From Promethearchaeota archaeon (GTDB taxonomy: Archaea > Asgardarchaeota > Lokiarchaeia > Sigynarchaeales > SOKP01): a stretch of DNA of 64,000 bases. The position numbers and the translations under genes are program-made. The notes under the pieces are model-generated. The model was not told where the DNA came from. It saw nothing but the letters and a program-made list of their open reading frames with translations, and did not search any database. Positions 8,983 through 17,435 of the stretch are shown here, piece after piece. Positions within the stretch are counted from its first letter, which is position 1. Each line of letters begins with the position of its first letter. The stretch is from assembly GCA_019894735.1 (NCBI GenBank), contig JAGXOB010000003.1, forward strand, positions 275 to 64,274, written 5' to 3'.

Positions 8983-10467
8983 ATGAAGATAGAGGATAAG
9001 ATTGATACTTTCAATTCATTATTACGCCGTCGCGGGTTTATTTGGGGCCCTTCTCCGGAGATTTATGGAGGATTAGCGGGATTTTATTCGTATGGTCCAG
9101 CGGGAAAGGCTTTGAAGAATAATATTATATCGACCTTCAGGCGTGAACTCAGAGCTTATGGGTTTAATGAAGTTGAATGTCCAGAAATATTACCCAAAAT
9201 AGTATGGGAAGCTTCAGGACATCTGGAAAGATTTACTGATCCCGTTTTTCGTTGTAAAAAATGCGAAACAATGGTAAGAGCGGATAAGTTTCTTCAAGAA
9301 CAACTACCAAATGAATCAATTGATGGCTTATCTTTTGAGGATATGGATAAATTATTACAGCAACATGGATTTGAATGTCCAAAATGTGATACTCCTTTTG
9401 GAAAAATTGAAGAATATAATCTAATGCTGCAAACTTCAGTTGGGAATGGCGTAACAGCTTTTTTACGTCCAGAGACTGCTACTACAACATACCTCTTGTT
9501 TAATCGTCTCAATCAAGATGCTCGAAGACAGTATCCTATAAAGGTTTTTCAATATGGGAAAGCTTTCAGAAATGAAATATCTCCAAGACAGCTAGTTCTT
9601 AGAATGAGGGCATTTGATCAATTTGAGATTCAACTATTTATTGGAAAGGAGCAAGAATTGAATTTTGAGGAATTTGATGAAATAAATCAGAACGAACTAC
9701 CACTATTAGACTGGAAATCTCAAGAAGTTCAAGTAAGTATCCCAAATAAAATCTCTCTTAAAGAAGCAGTAGATAAAGGGATTCTTAAAAAGCCCGCTTT
9801 TGCGTATTGCGTCTTTTTAGGATATCATCTAACCTCAAAATTAGGTTTTCCGGAAGAATCAATTAGATTAAGACAACACTCTCCTAAAGAAATGGCCCAT
9901 TATGCTGATGACGCCTGGGACTTAGAAATAAACACTGAACAATTTGGATGGGTTGAAATTTGTGGGATTCATGATAGAACAGACTACGATCTGAAACGAC
10001 ATCAGGAATATTCAAATCAAAACTTTAAAATTCCAATGGGAACAGATCCAAACTCAAAGGAAATTCCCCAAATACTTGAAATTGCGTTCGGTCCTGATAG
10101 AATCGTTTATACTCTTCTTGAAACTACTTTTAATGTGGAGGATGAACGAATAATACTAAACTTAAATCCCCAACTCGCTCCTAACCTTGTTGCAGTATTC
10201 CCATTAGTTAAAAATAAAGAAAAAATACTAAATTTAGCAAAAAAAGTGCATAAATTATTATTAGATCATAGAATAACTTCTTTTTTTGACTCTGCGGGAT
10301 CAATTGGAAAGAGATATAGAAGGCAAGACGAGTTAGGAACACCTTATTGCATTACAATAGATTATGATTCTTTAGATGATAACACTATTACTATTAGATA
10401 TAGAGACACAATGGAACAAAAGAGAGTATTAATTTCAGAAATTTTAGACCATATTGATGACAAATAA
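8983..10467 (+). CDS. glyS: Glycyl-tRNA synthetase, archaeal/eukaryotic class II type
   Basis: Charges tRNA-Gly with glycine in the cytoplasm. The 494-residue sequence opens with the family block GFIWGPSPEIYGGLAGFYSYGP. A zinc-type Cys quartet follows (Cys91, 94, 132, 135). Class II motif 2 is seen as KAFRNEISPRQ, and motif 3 as EIAFGPDRIVYTLLE. The C-terminal anticodon-binding domain starts near PNLVAVFPLVKN and includes IGKRYRRQDELGTPYC. It is somewhat shorter than many archaeal homologues (roughly 550-580), with a compact insertion region. The ATG used here directly overlaps an upstream out-of-frame ATG. It is a single gene between two AT-rich gaps. Confidence 0.96.
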   Translation: MKIEDKIDTFNSLLRRRGFIWGPSPEIYGGLAGFYSYGPAGKALKNNIISTFRRELRAYGFNEVECPEILPKIVWEASGHLERFTDPVFRCKKCETMVRADKFLQEQLPNESIDGLSFEDMDKLLQQHGFECPKCDTPFGKIEEYNLMLQTSVGNGVTAFLRPETATTTYLLFNRLNQDARRQYPIKVFQYGKAFRNEISPRQLVLRMRAFDQFEIQLFIGKEQELNFEEFDEINQNELPLLDWKSQEVQVSIPNKISLKEAVDKGILKKPAFAYCVFLGYHLTSKLGFPEESIRLRQHSPKEMAHYADDAWDLEINTEQFGWVEICGIHDRTDYDLKRHQEYSNQNFKIPMGTDPNSKEIPQILEIAFGPDRIVYTLLETTFNVEDERIILNLNPQLAPNLVAVFPLVKNKEKILNLAKKVHKLLLDHRITSFFDSAGSIGKRYRRQDELGTPYCITIDYDSLDDNTITIRYRDTMEQKRVLISEILDHIDDK

Positions 10468-10593
10468 TAAAAAATAAAGTCAAAATATCCTTTAACACCA
10501 GAGGTTTTCAGAAAAAAATTTTAAAGAGAAGAACATTTTTCTAAAAAATATAACGATAATTAAAAAATAATTTAAATCGGCTGTAGATTTATT

Positions 10594-13368
10594 ATGAATT
10601 TCAATAACAATTTTGCTTTAAGATTAAAAGGGAAAAGGAAAAATAAAAATACTAAAATTTTCTTTTGCACCTTCTTCCTACTCCTGTTTGTATTCAATGT
10701 TTTCTTTTTTAACGATAATTTATTTCAAGATAACAGCATTGGGAATGAATTTCTGACTCAAGATGACAACAATTTTGATATAACTGACATCGGTCTGGCA
10801 GCAGGCCCAGAAATTTTTATCGATCCTTTTAAAGTTAATTTTACCAAGAAATGGAATTTTTTTAAATTTAAATACGAATCCGAATTAGATATGGATGTAG
10901 AAACGTACTATCGAAAAGGTGATAATCTAGGGGTAGTTACTTATGATAAAGTATACTCTATTGACAACCTGCTGTTGTATAAAACTCTATTGAAGGATGA
11001 TACAGATGCATTTGATTCTTTTGATACATATTTAAAATTGAGAGATTCATTATTATGGTATCAAAACAGTGTTGATCAAAATGAGTATGGTTTCGTAAGG
11101 TCAGTTGATAACACTACAGATGAAATATTTGACGATACCCGTTACTTAATTGATAATATAATGCCAATATTTCTGTTAATTGATAATGTTGGAACAGAAA
11201 TTAACAGTTTTAGCATTAATAGTATCTACCCCAAAGACTCAATCGAAGAAGCGTTTCTTTTAATAAATTCTTCTCAATTTCGGGACGATACACACGAAGG
11301 ATTCTATGATCATAACTCAACGACCGACAAATACGCAGTAAGCAATATGTATGCGATGCTAGCTGCTCTTGAAGTTCGCCGGATTTACGATGAACTCAAT
11401 CTAGATAATACAATTAAGAATAGTGCCTACGAGATAGCCAATATGACTATAGATATACTATTAAGCGAGTTATGGGACAATACTGACGGTGGGTTTGAGT
11501 ATTATGGAAAAAACGACTGGTCTTCAGAACCAGGAAGCACATATAAATACTTAAAAACCAACGCATTGGGCATTATAACTCTATTAGAATATTGGATCGA
11601 TTCAGGAATGCAAAACGACTCTACATACCTTAAAAATGCTACATTACTATTTAACAAAATGGATGCATTATGGGATTCAGGAGAAAGTGCTTATGAACAA
11701 TTCCGAGATTCAAACTGGGTTGGTATTCCATTAGCTAATGCTACATACATAGACTTAGAAGCGAATTCTATCATGATGTCAGCTTGTTTAAAGCTTTTTG
11801 AATATACGGGTAATCTTACTTATTATGATCGGGCATGGGACTTATATAACACCTTTGAGAGTTCCTTTTACGATACTTCTGTTAATTCTTATAAAAAATC
11901 AATAGATCCAGTTGATAACGGCAAAGATCTGTATGCCAATCTTAGATTATGCGAAGCATATTTAGAAGCCTATGATATCTACAATGACACCCAGCTTAAT
12001 TCAATGTATAATGTATCAACTCAATTTCCAGATTATATCTTTAATCAAGATACTCTAAACATTACGAGCGTTTATTCTTACACTAAAACCGACAAGTATT
12101 ACAATATTTCAACACTACAATACGAAGAATTTACAGTTGAACACAAGATTGACGATGCTTCTATTAGTTACATTTTAAAAACCCCCGATCAAGTAATATT
12201 TGACACGATATCACAACCAATTACGGATACATCTTCAACACTATTGTATAGTATTACGGACGCCTTGGAATTAGGAACAAGGTATTACATTCAAATTTTT
12301 GCCAACTGTTCTAATTTTGGTATTTCTCATACTTTAAAGCAATTTAATGTGATTTCTGGGTTAGTGAATTCCTCTATTCTAGGGTTACCACAGACATTAT
12401 ATCAAGGACCTATAGTAAATATTACGATTCCTATTAACAACACTCGTTCTGAAGATATTAACCTAACTGTGTCAATGGAAGGACTCGATATAATCCCTGA
12501 TTATCAAAATATAACCTTTATCACTAATGTGTTAACAAACGTGACATTTAATCTAACCACGATTTTTGATGCTGCTATCGGCCCTCACAACATCAGCTTT
12601 AAATTTAAAGAAGGGGATATTACCTATTTAATTATAAAGAAAAGTATTATTATTGGACATTCCTTTGATTACTCAAGTTTTATGTATGAAACTGATATAG
12701 TAAATGGAGAAAGCGCCTTTGTTTCTATGATTTTAACTAATTTCTTGCCCAATAACACTCAAGTTTTTAATATCAGTTACTACCAAGACGATTCCGCAAT
12801 TTACCAGGAAGAAATATTTTTATTCGAAAAGGAAATCAAAGCTATGTATTTCGTGTTGAATTATACTTTTTTTTCCGAGGAGGATCGTTATAATATAACA
12901 ATGGTTATTTCAAAGGGTGAAACGGATTTCTACACTAAACAATTCTATGTTGATATAATTCCGAAGTATGAAATACTGAGCGTGACTTTTCCAGAAATTG
13001 TAGAGCAAGGAGTTGTAGCTCAATTTATTCTAACCATACAGAACAATCAAGATAAATCCGAAGCATTTGCACTCTATGTTAATGGTGAACGAGTAACGAC
13101 AAATCTCAACGGTTTTGGACCTGGAATCAATAGGGTTGTGTTTGAAGTACTTCCTAGCATAAACCCATATGAGTTTGGAAAAAAATATTATATATTCGAA
13201 TTAAGGGACGGTTCCAATAATCCTATTGCAAGATATTACTATGAAATCCAATTGGAACTATCCTCATTCAACTTAATTGTATTTTATATTCTTCCTGTAT
13301 TGATTCCAGTATGTATTGCTTTAATATATAAAAATAAAGAAATTAAACATAAACTATTAAGAAGATGA
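10594..13368 (+). CDS. Large surface protein with alpha/alpha-barrel-like domain and C-terminal membrane anchor
   Basis: A 924-residue predicted cell-surface protein. After a basic N-terminus there is one signal-type hydrophobic helix (about residues 24-40). Residues of about 140-480 contain repeated helical hairpins with Asp/Trp/Tyr-rich loops (for example SELWDNTDGGFEYYG and MDALWDSGESAYEQF) like the (alpha/alpha)6 toroids of six-hairpin glycosidases and related enzymes. This fold call is by pattern only. The second half is beta-rich and full of N-x-S/T sites, resembling stacked Ig-like domains. A C-terminal helix (about 897-915) and a short basic tail anchor it. Only 7 bases separate it from the next surface protein gene, so the two form an operon. 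Confidence 0.75.
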   Translation: MNFNNNFALRLKGKRKNKNTKIFFCTFFLLLFVFNVFFFNDNLFQDNSIGNEFLTQDDNNFDITDIGLAAGPEIFIDPFKVNFTKKWNFFKFKYESELDMDVETYYRKGDNLGVVTYDKVYSIDNLLLYKTLLKDDTDAFDSFDTYLKLRDSLLWYQNSVDQNEYGFVRSVDNTTDEIFDDTRYLIDNIMPIFLLIDNVGTEINSFSINSIYPKDSIEEAFLLINSSQFRDDTHEGFYDHNSTTDKYAVSNMYAMLAALEVRRIYDELNLDNTIKNSAYEIANMTIDILLSELWDNTDGGFEYYGKNDWSSEPGSTYKYLKTNALGIITLLEYWIDSGMQNDSTYLKNATLLFNKMDALWDSGESAYEQFRDSNWVGIPLANATYIDLEANSIMMSACLKLFEYTGNLTYYDRAWDLYNTFESSFYDTSVNSYKKSIDPVDNGKDLYANLRLCEAYLEAYDIYNDTQLNSMYNVSTQFPDYIFNQDTLNITSVYSYTKTDKYYNISTLQYEEFTVEHKIDDASISYILKTPDQVIFDTISQPITDTSSTLLYSITDALELGTRYYIQIFANCSNFGISHTLKQFNVISGLVNSSILGLPQTLYQGPIVNITIPINNTRSEDINLTVSMEGLDIIPDYQNITFITNVLTNVTFNLTTIFDAAIGPHNISFKFKEGDITYLIIKKSIIIGHSFDYSSFMYETDIVNGESAFVSMILTNFLPNNTQVFNISYYQDDSAIYQEEIFLFEKEIKAMYFVLNYTFFSEEDRYNITMVISKGETDFYTKQFYVDIIPKYEILSVTFPEIVEQGVVAQFILTIQNNQDKSEAFALYVNGERVTTNLNGFGPGINRVVFEVLPSINPYEFGKKYYIFELRDGSNNPIARYYYEIQLELSSFNLIVFYILPVLIPVCIALIYKNKEIKHKLLRR

Positions 13369-13375
13369 TTGAAAA

Positions 13376-15094
13376 ATGAGTAGAAAAAGATCACCAATTA
13401 GGTTATTTTTGATTGTATTTACTTTCACGACAATAGTATTATCTGCTTGGGCAGTTTCAATAAATTTTAACAATGATTTTGATTTATCTACTGAACAAGA
13501 AAACGCACTTTATGATTTTCAGAATAAAACTGATTTGAAAAGCTCCAATAATGGACTTCCTTTAAATTATTCATCTATACATCGAAATACAACAACTGTC
13601 TTTAGATTATTTGAATCTATTAAGTTTGACATTAACGCATCAGGATTTGTTAACCCGAATTATACCATTATGGCAATTCAGTATTTTAATAAAGATGTAG
13701 AAGACTTTAACATGGATTATGTGTCAGGTACGGATACTAATTTTACATACACTTATACTCCGAGATACTATGACCATACAGGATTTTCAAATGTGAGTTT
13801 CTTAGTATACAATATAACTAATGATCTTCTTAGTTCTACAATCCCAATTACTAATTTTACTATTAGATCAAATTATTTGCTACGTTTTACCCGCCCAGAA
13901 CCAGAATACCATTTAAACGAAACTCTCTATGCGGAATTAATTGTTAATGACGAACCTCTACCTTACGACTTTAATTGGAATGTAACTATAGTTGATGGTG
14001 ATAACGAAACTCTTCAAAGCAATTTATTTGATGTGGGTAATAATCTAGAGCAGTTTTCTTTCGTCCTCGATGATAGGTTTAATTTTACAAACGATTTTTA
14101 TTACATAAAGATCAACATTTCGGACGCTTCTAGAGATACTACAGAAGCCGCGTACTATCCCTTCAAAGTGTTAAATTCTTTACCAGAAATCGTTGAATCT
14201 ACGGTTGAGTTTTCGGTATCTTCATTGAAGAGAACAGAAGATTGTACCCTTAATTTAAATGTTACAGATAATGATACTTACACTAAACCAGAAAATCTAA
14301 CGGTTTCTCTAACAATTCAAGATTCTACTGGTATTCAAGAAGTTCCGATTCAATTAACCAATAATGATGATTGGACTTTTACCACGACTTTTGCAATAGA
14401 TATTAATAAACCTTTAGGAAGATATCAAATGCATATAGTAGCTGAAGACCAATATAGTGGAAAAGACAATTTTACAACGGCTATTATAGTTCTAAATAAC
14501 CCTCCTGAAATCGATGGGTACTTTGTTAATGGATTTAACATGAATCAGAGTATATCGGTAAACTATGGAGAAGATTTAATTTTTACATTTGATGTTAGTG
14601 ATATTGAAGAGAGTATTGATTATATAACGGTTTCTCTTTTAGATGCAGAAAATAATTGGTACAATATATCAAAAAAATACAAAAGCGGTCTGCAAATTAT
14701 AATCAGAACGGAAGAATTAATAACGGGAATTTGGTACGTTTATATTTCTGTGACTGATGTAGATGGCGCTACTACCCGTCTTTCATCAGACTATGATTTA
14801 GCTCCTCAAGAAATAAATGTAATCCCCGATTTACTAAAGCCACTTCTTCCATGGATTGCATTTTTAATTGGAATGCTAATTGGTATTTTAGCTGGCGTAG
14901 GAATTCTATATAAGAAATATAAAAATAAATACGTCGAACCAAAAGAAATGCAACCAAAGAAATCATCGAAAGCACCGAAAACCGCTCCATCTAAAAAGAG
15001 TAATGCGAAAGTAGAGCCTGAAAAAACTGAAGCTAAAGAGCGAGACGAAATCCCAAAAGAACCTCAGAGAAAGATAAAAAGAAAATTAAAATAA
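13376..15094 (+). CDS. Surface protein with Ig-like domains, one membrane anchor and basic cytoplasmic tail
   Basis: A 572-residue type I-like membrane protein. It has a signal-type helix near residues 9-28. An extracellular part follows, rich in Asn/Thr and made of beta-sandwich-like repeats; the blocks around SLPEIVESTVEFSV and NNPPEIDGYFVNGF look like the starts of successive cadherin/Ig-like units. A strong membrane helix lies near 489-512 (WIAFLIGMLIGILAGVGILY). The last 55 residues are a Lys/Pro/Glu-rich cytoplasmic tail. It is cotranscribed with the preceding 924-residue surface protein and probably partners it. No catalytic motif is visible. The tail would suit contact with a cytoskeleton or membrane lipids, which is inference. 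Confidence 0.75.
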   Translation: MSRKRSPIRLFLIVFTFTTIVLSAWAVSINFNNDFDLSTEQENALYDFQNKTDLKSSNNGLPLNYSSIHRNTTTVFRLFESIKFDINASGFVNPNYTIMAIQYFNKDVEDFNMDYVSGTDTNFTYTYTPRYYDHTGFSNVSFLVYNITNDLLSSTIPITNFTIRSNYLLRFTRPEPEYHLNETLYAELIVNDEPLPYDFNWNVTIVDGDNETLQSNLFDVGNNLEQFSFVLDDRFNFTNDFYYIKINISDASRDTTEAAYYPFKVLNSLPEIVESTVEFSVSSLKRTEDCTLNLNVTDNDTYTKPENLTVSLTIQDSTGIQEVPIQLTNNDDWTFTTTFAIDINKPLGRYQMHIVAEDQYSGKDNFTTAIIVLNNPPEIDGYFVNGFNMNQSISVNYGEDLIFTFDVSDIEESIDYITVSLLDAENNWYNISKKYKSGLQIIIRTEELITGIWYVYISVTDVDGATTRLSSDYDLAPQEINVIPDLLKPLLPWIAFLIGMLIGILAGVGILYKKYKNKYVEPKEMQPKKSSKAPKTAPSKKSNAKVEPEKTEAKERDEIPKEPQRKIKRKLK

Positions 15095-15133
15095 ATTTTT
15101 CCTTTTTAAAAATAAAAACTTTTTTTTAATTGG
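15095..15133. terminator. T/A tract between convergent genes, likely bidirectional terminator
   Basis: The short gap between the convergent surface-protein operon and ftr contains a run of eight T and several shorter T and A tracts. Archaeal RNA polymerase terminates on such oligo-T runs, and A runs serve the opposite strand. Confidence 0.4.
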
Positions 15134-16045
15134 TTAAGTTAACACATCGTATAGTCGATATTGGAACTTTCCAAGTTTGCCACCATAATTACCAGCACTG
15201 ATTTTATTAACACCCGGAATTTGAACAGCTGCTTGAATTCCTAACTTCATTGCTTTTTTGATGACATCTTCGGTAGCACCATCTAGAATTACTTCATATA
15301 CACAATTATCCTTCTCTCCTAATAATGAACCTTCAATTTTATTACGGATAGTAGGGCAGAGAGGATCGTTTGTTGATGCGTTTAAAAAACTATATTGCGA
15401 TCCCACTTTAGAACCAGATCGGGCAATTCCCCCCGGGAAAGGGGTAATCACATTCTCTACATCTTTAATGGCGTCTATTGCTTTTTCAGCTGCTTCTAAA
15501 GCGGCTTCTTGTGTTTCACCAAATATTAAAAAATTTCCTCCTGCGATTCCTTTTCCAACTTTAAAATTACTTTGAACTATGAATTCCCCATCCATAACTG
15601 GAATTTTCCACGCTTCAAAATTATAGCGTCCTTCCACTTTTTCTTCAAATTTATCGCCAAAGAATTTAAGTTTATACCCTGTTTTTATTTCAAACTCTTT
15701 TTCAGGGTCGAGAGAACTATTTAATGCGTCAAAACAAGCAGTAGTAGGACAAGTTAATACACATTGCCCAATTCTATTTAATAATACTTGATCCATTTTA
15801 TCTTTTTTAGTTTTAAAAAACATCAACACAGCTCCCGGACGTTTATCGGGAGTCTCATTTTCAGAGACGACTATATCCACACCAGCTTCTGAATCACAGT
15901 GGATTGTCGAAGTACCATAACCCGTTGCGATTTGACTAGCAATTTTAACCCATTTTTCATTTATTGCAGTCACTAAAATTCTTGTAAAAACAGCTCCAAA
16001 GGCTTCACAGAAAGTATCCTCAATTTCTACTCCATTTAATTCCAT
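15134..16045 (-). CDS. ftr: Formylmethanofuran--tetrahydromethanopterin formyltransferase
   Basis: Transfers the formyl group from formylmethanofuran to tetrahydromethanopterin, the second step of the archaeal methyl branch of the Wood-Ljungdahl pathway, in the cytoplasm. The 303 residues match the family's usual length (about 297-305) and opening (MELNGVEIEDTFCEAFGAVF). The conserved C-terminal-lobe block GGIARSGSKVGSQYSF-LNAS and the CPTIR segment are present. It is divergent from mtd, which acts two steps later, across 174 bases containing an 11-bp inverted repeat. No formylmethanofuran dehydrogenase gene is in the window. Confidence 0.97.
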   Translation of the reverse strand: MELNGVEIEDTFCEAFGAVFTRILVTAINEKWVKIASQIATGYGTSTIHCDSEAGVDIVVSENETPDKRPGAVLMFFKTKKDKMDQVLLNRIGQCVLTCPTTACFDALNSSLDPEKEFEIKTGYKLKFFGDKFEEKVEGRYNFEAWKIPVMDGEFIVQSNFKVGKGIAGGNFLIFGETQEAALEAAEKAIDAIKDVENVITPFPGGIARSGSKVGSQYSFLNASTNDPLCPTIRNKIEGSLLGEKDNCVYEVILDGATEDVIKKAMKLGIQAAVQIPGVNKISAGNYGGKLGKFQYRLYDVLT

Positions 16046-16119
16046 TTTTTATCAATATTTCTATTTTGTAATTCAAATCCTAATATTTATTATAAATTTT
16101 AATAGAACGCAATAATATA

Positions 16120-16151
16120 TAAAATTTTTACGAAAAAAACTAAAAATTTTA
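16120..16151. promoter_or_regulatory. 11-bp perfect inverted repeat between divergent ftr and mtd
   Basis: Arms TAAAATTTTTA (16120-16130) and TAAAAATTTTA (16141-16151) are exact reverse complements around a 10-base spacer, midway in the ftr-mtd intergenic region. A TATA-like string overlaps the left arm. A regulator site shared by two genes of one pathway is plausible, but base composition is very AT-rich, so chance cannot be excluded. Confidence 0.4.
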
Positions 16152-16219
16152 ATTAATTAGCAATTTAAAAAATTCATAGTAGATCTCTTTGATTTTTAGT
16201 AAATTTAAAGTTGTCAAAA

Positions 16220-17059
16220 ATGAGTGAAGAAAAATTTTTAAAGATTGGCATTCTAAAAAACGGAACGATTGGTTCCTCGTTATTACTTGCTTTTTTATTG
16301 GATGAAAGGGCTGAAGCTACTCGAATTAAAGTGCGAGAAGTCACCTCGGGAGCGAAGATGAACCCCCCAGAGGAATGCGTAGAAACTATGAAAAAATTGT
16401 TGGAATTTGAACCGGAGTTAATATTAATGTCCAGCCCAAACGCGGCATTAAAAGGACCGAAAGCAGCAAGAGAATTAGCAGGAAATATTCCTACAATTGT
16501 AATCTCTGATGCTCCAGCAAAAAAGGCCATCGAAGAATTTAAGGAAAAAAATATGGGTTATATTATCGTAGGCTGTGATTCTATGATAGGAGCAAGACGT
16601 CCATTTCTAGACACTATTGAGATGAGTTATTTCAATTCTGATCTGTTAAAAGTTCTTTCGATTACTGGTGTGTTTAATATAATAACTAATGAATTAAATA
16701 ATGTCATAATAGATATGTTAGATGGTAAGACTCCTATTTTACCTCAAATTGAAATTAATGCCACTAACGCTACGGAGGCAGCAGGTTTTTCAAACCCTTA
16801 CGCCCAAGCTAAAGCTATTGCAGCTTTCGAATTAGCAGCTTCAGTATCTAAGATTACGGGAAGAGCGTGCTTTGTTTTAAAAGATAGAGCCGATTATATG
16901 CCTTTATTAGCTGCATCTCACGAAATGATGAAAACTGCTGCTGAATTATGCATACAAGCTAGAGAAATAGAAAAATCTAACGATACAGTATTGAGAACAC
17001 CTCATCATGCTAAGCAACATCTTTTAACCAAGAGAAAACTCCACGAAAAAGAAGTTTAA
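16220..17059 (+). CDS. mtd: F420-dependent methylenetetrahydromethanopterin dehydrogenase
   Basis: Reversibly reduces methenyl- to methylene-H4MPT with reduced F420, in the cytoplasm. The sequence carries the Mtd opening KIGILKNGTIGSSLLLAFLL and the EVTSGAKMNPPE block. The region AKAIAAFELAASVSKITGRA and the C-terminal PHHAKQHLLTKRKLHEKEV also fit. From the ATG it is 279 residues, the normal length; an in-frame TTG three codons earlier (16211) is an alternative start. It stands alone, with ftr divergent upstream and T tracts after the stop. With the MtdA/B-like gene at 19767-20780, the window encodes two enzymes for the same C1 step with different electron carriers. Confidence 0.96.
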   Translation: MSEEKFLKIGILKNGTIGSSLLLAFLLDERAEATRIKVREVTSGAKMNPPEECVETMKKLLEFEPELILMSSPNAALKGPKAARELAGNIPTIVISDAPAKKAIEEFKEKNMGYIIVGCDSMIGARRPFLDTIEMSYFNSDLLKVLSITGVFNIITNELNNVIIDMLDGKTPILPQIEINATNATEAAGFSNPYAQAKAIAAFELAASVSKITGRACFVLKDRADYMPLLAASHEMMKTAAELCIQAREIEKSNDTVLRTPHHAKQHLLTKRKLHEKEV

Positions 17060-17073
17060 TTATTATTAAAATA

Positions 17074-17102
17074 TATTTTTTAAAAAATTCTTATTTTTTT
17101 AA
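17074..17102 (+). terminator. Oligo-T tracts after mtd
   Basis: Runs of six and seven T follow within 45 bases of the mtd stop and precede a convergent small gene. They are consistent with factor-independent archaeal termination. Confidence 0.4.
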
Positions 17103-17150
17103 TTTCTTAAAATAGGCAAAAAAAGTACTAAAAAAATTAAGGGAATCCTC

Positions 17151-17402
17151 TCAAAACATTTTTTGGATTCTCTTTATCTCAGATTTTAATAAAAATATCA
17201 AGGTTTCTATATATTGTCTATTAAATGAGTCGTTCTCACGAATAGCATTATACGCATTTAAATATTCATTTAATTGCGTTTCTTTTTCAATTAATTCCGC
17301 TTCAAAGTAACCTCGAGCAAATTCAGATGTAAATTCACTTTTAGATGATAAAATGATTTTATCTCCAAAACTATTTACTTCATTAACCAAACATATCACC
17401 AT
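17151..17402 (-). CDS. Small hypothetical protein
   Basis: An 83-residue protein from the ATG at 17402. A Shine-Dalgarno AAAGGTG (17409-17415) lies 6 bases before this ATG, which makes it a better start than the GTG at 17411 that lies inside that site. The first 30 residues look beta-rich (MVICLVNEVNSFGDKIILSS) and the rest is one charged helix or helical pair ending in IKRIQKMF. I do not recognise the family. It is the last gene of the leftward run containing cdc48, only 33 bases behind that stop, so it is probably cotranscribed with it. Confidence 0.6.
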   Translation of the reverse strand: MVICLVNEVNSFGDKIILSSKSEFTSEFARGYFEAELIEKETQLNEYLNAYNAIRENDSFNRQYIETLIFLLKSEIKRIQKMF

Positions 17403-17435
17403 TGTGTACACCTTTTAATTTTTAATTAATTTTTT

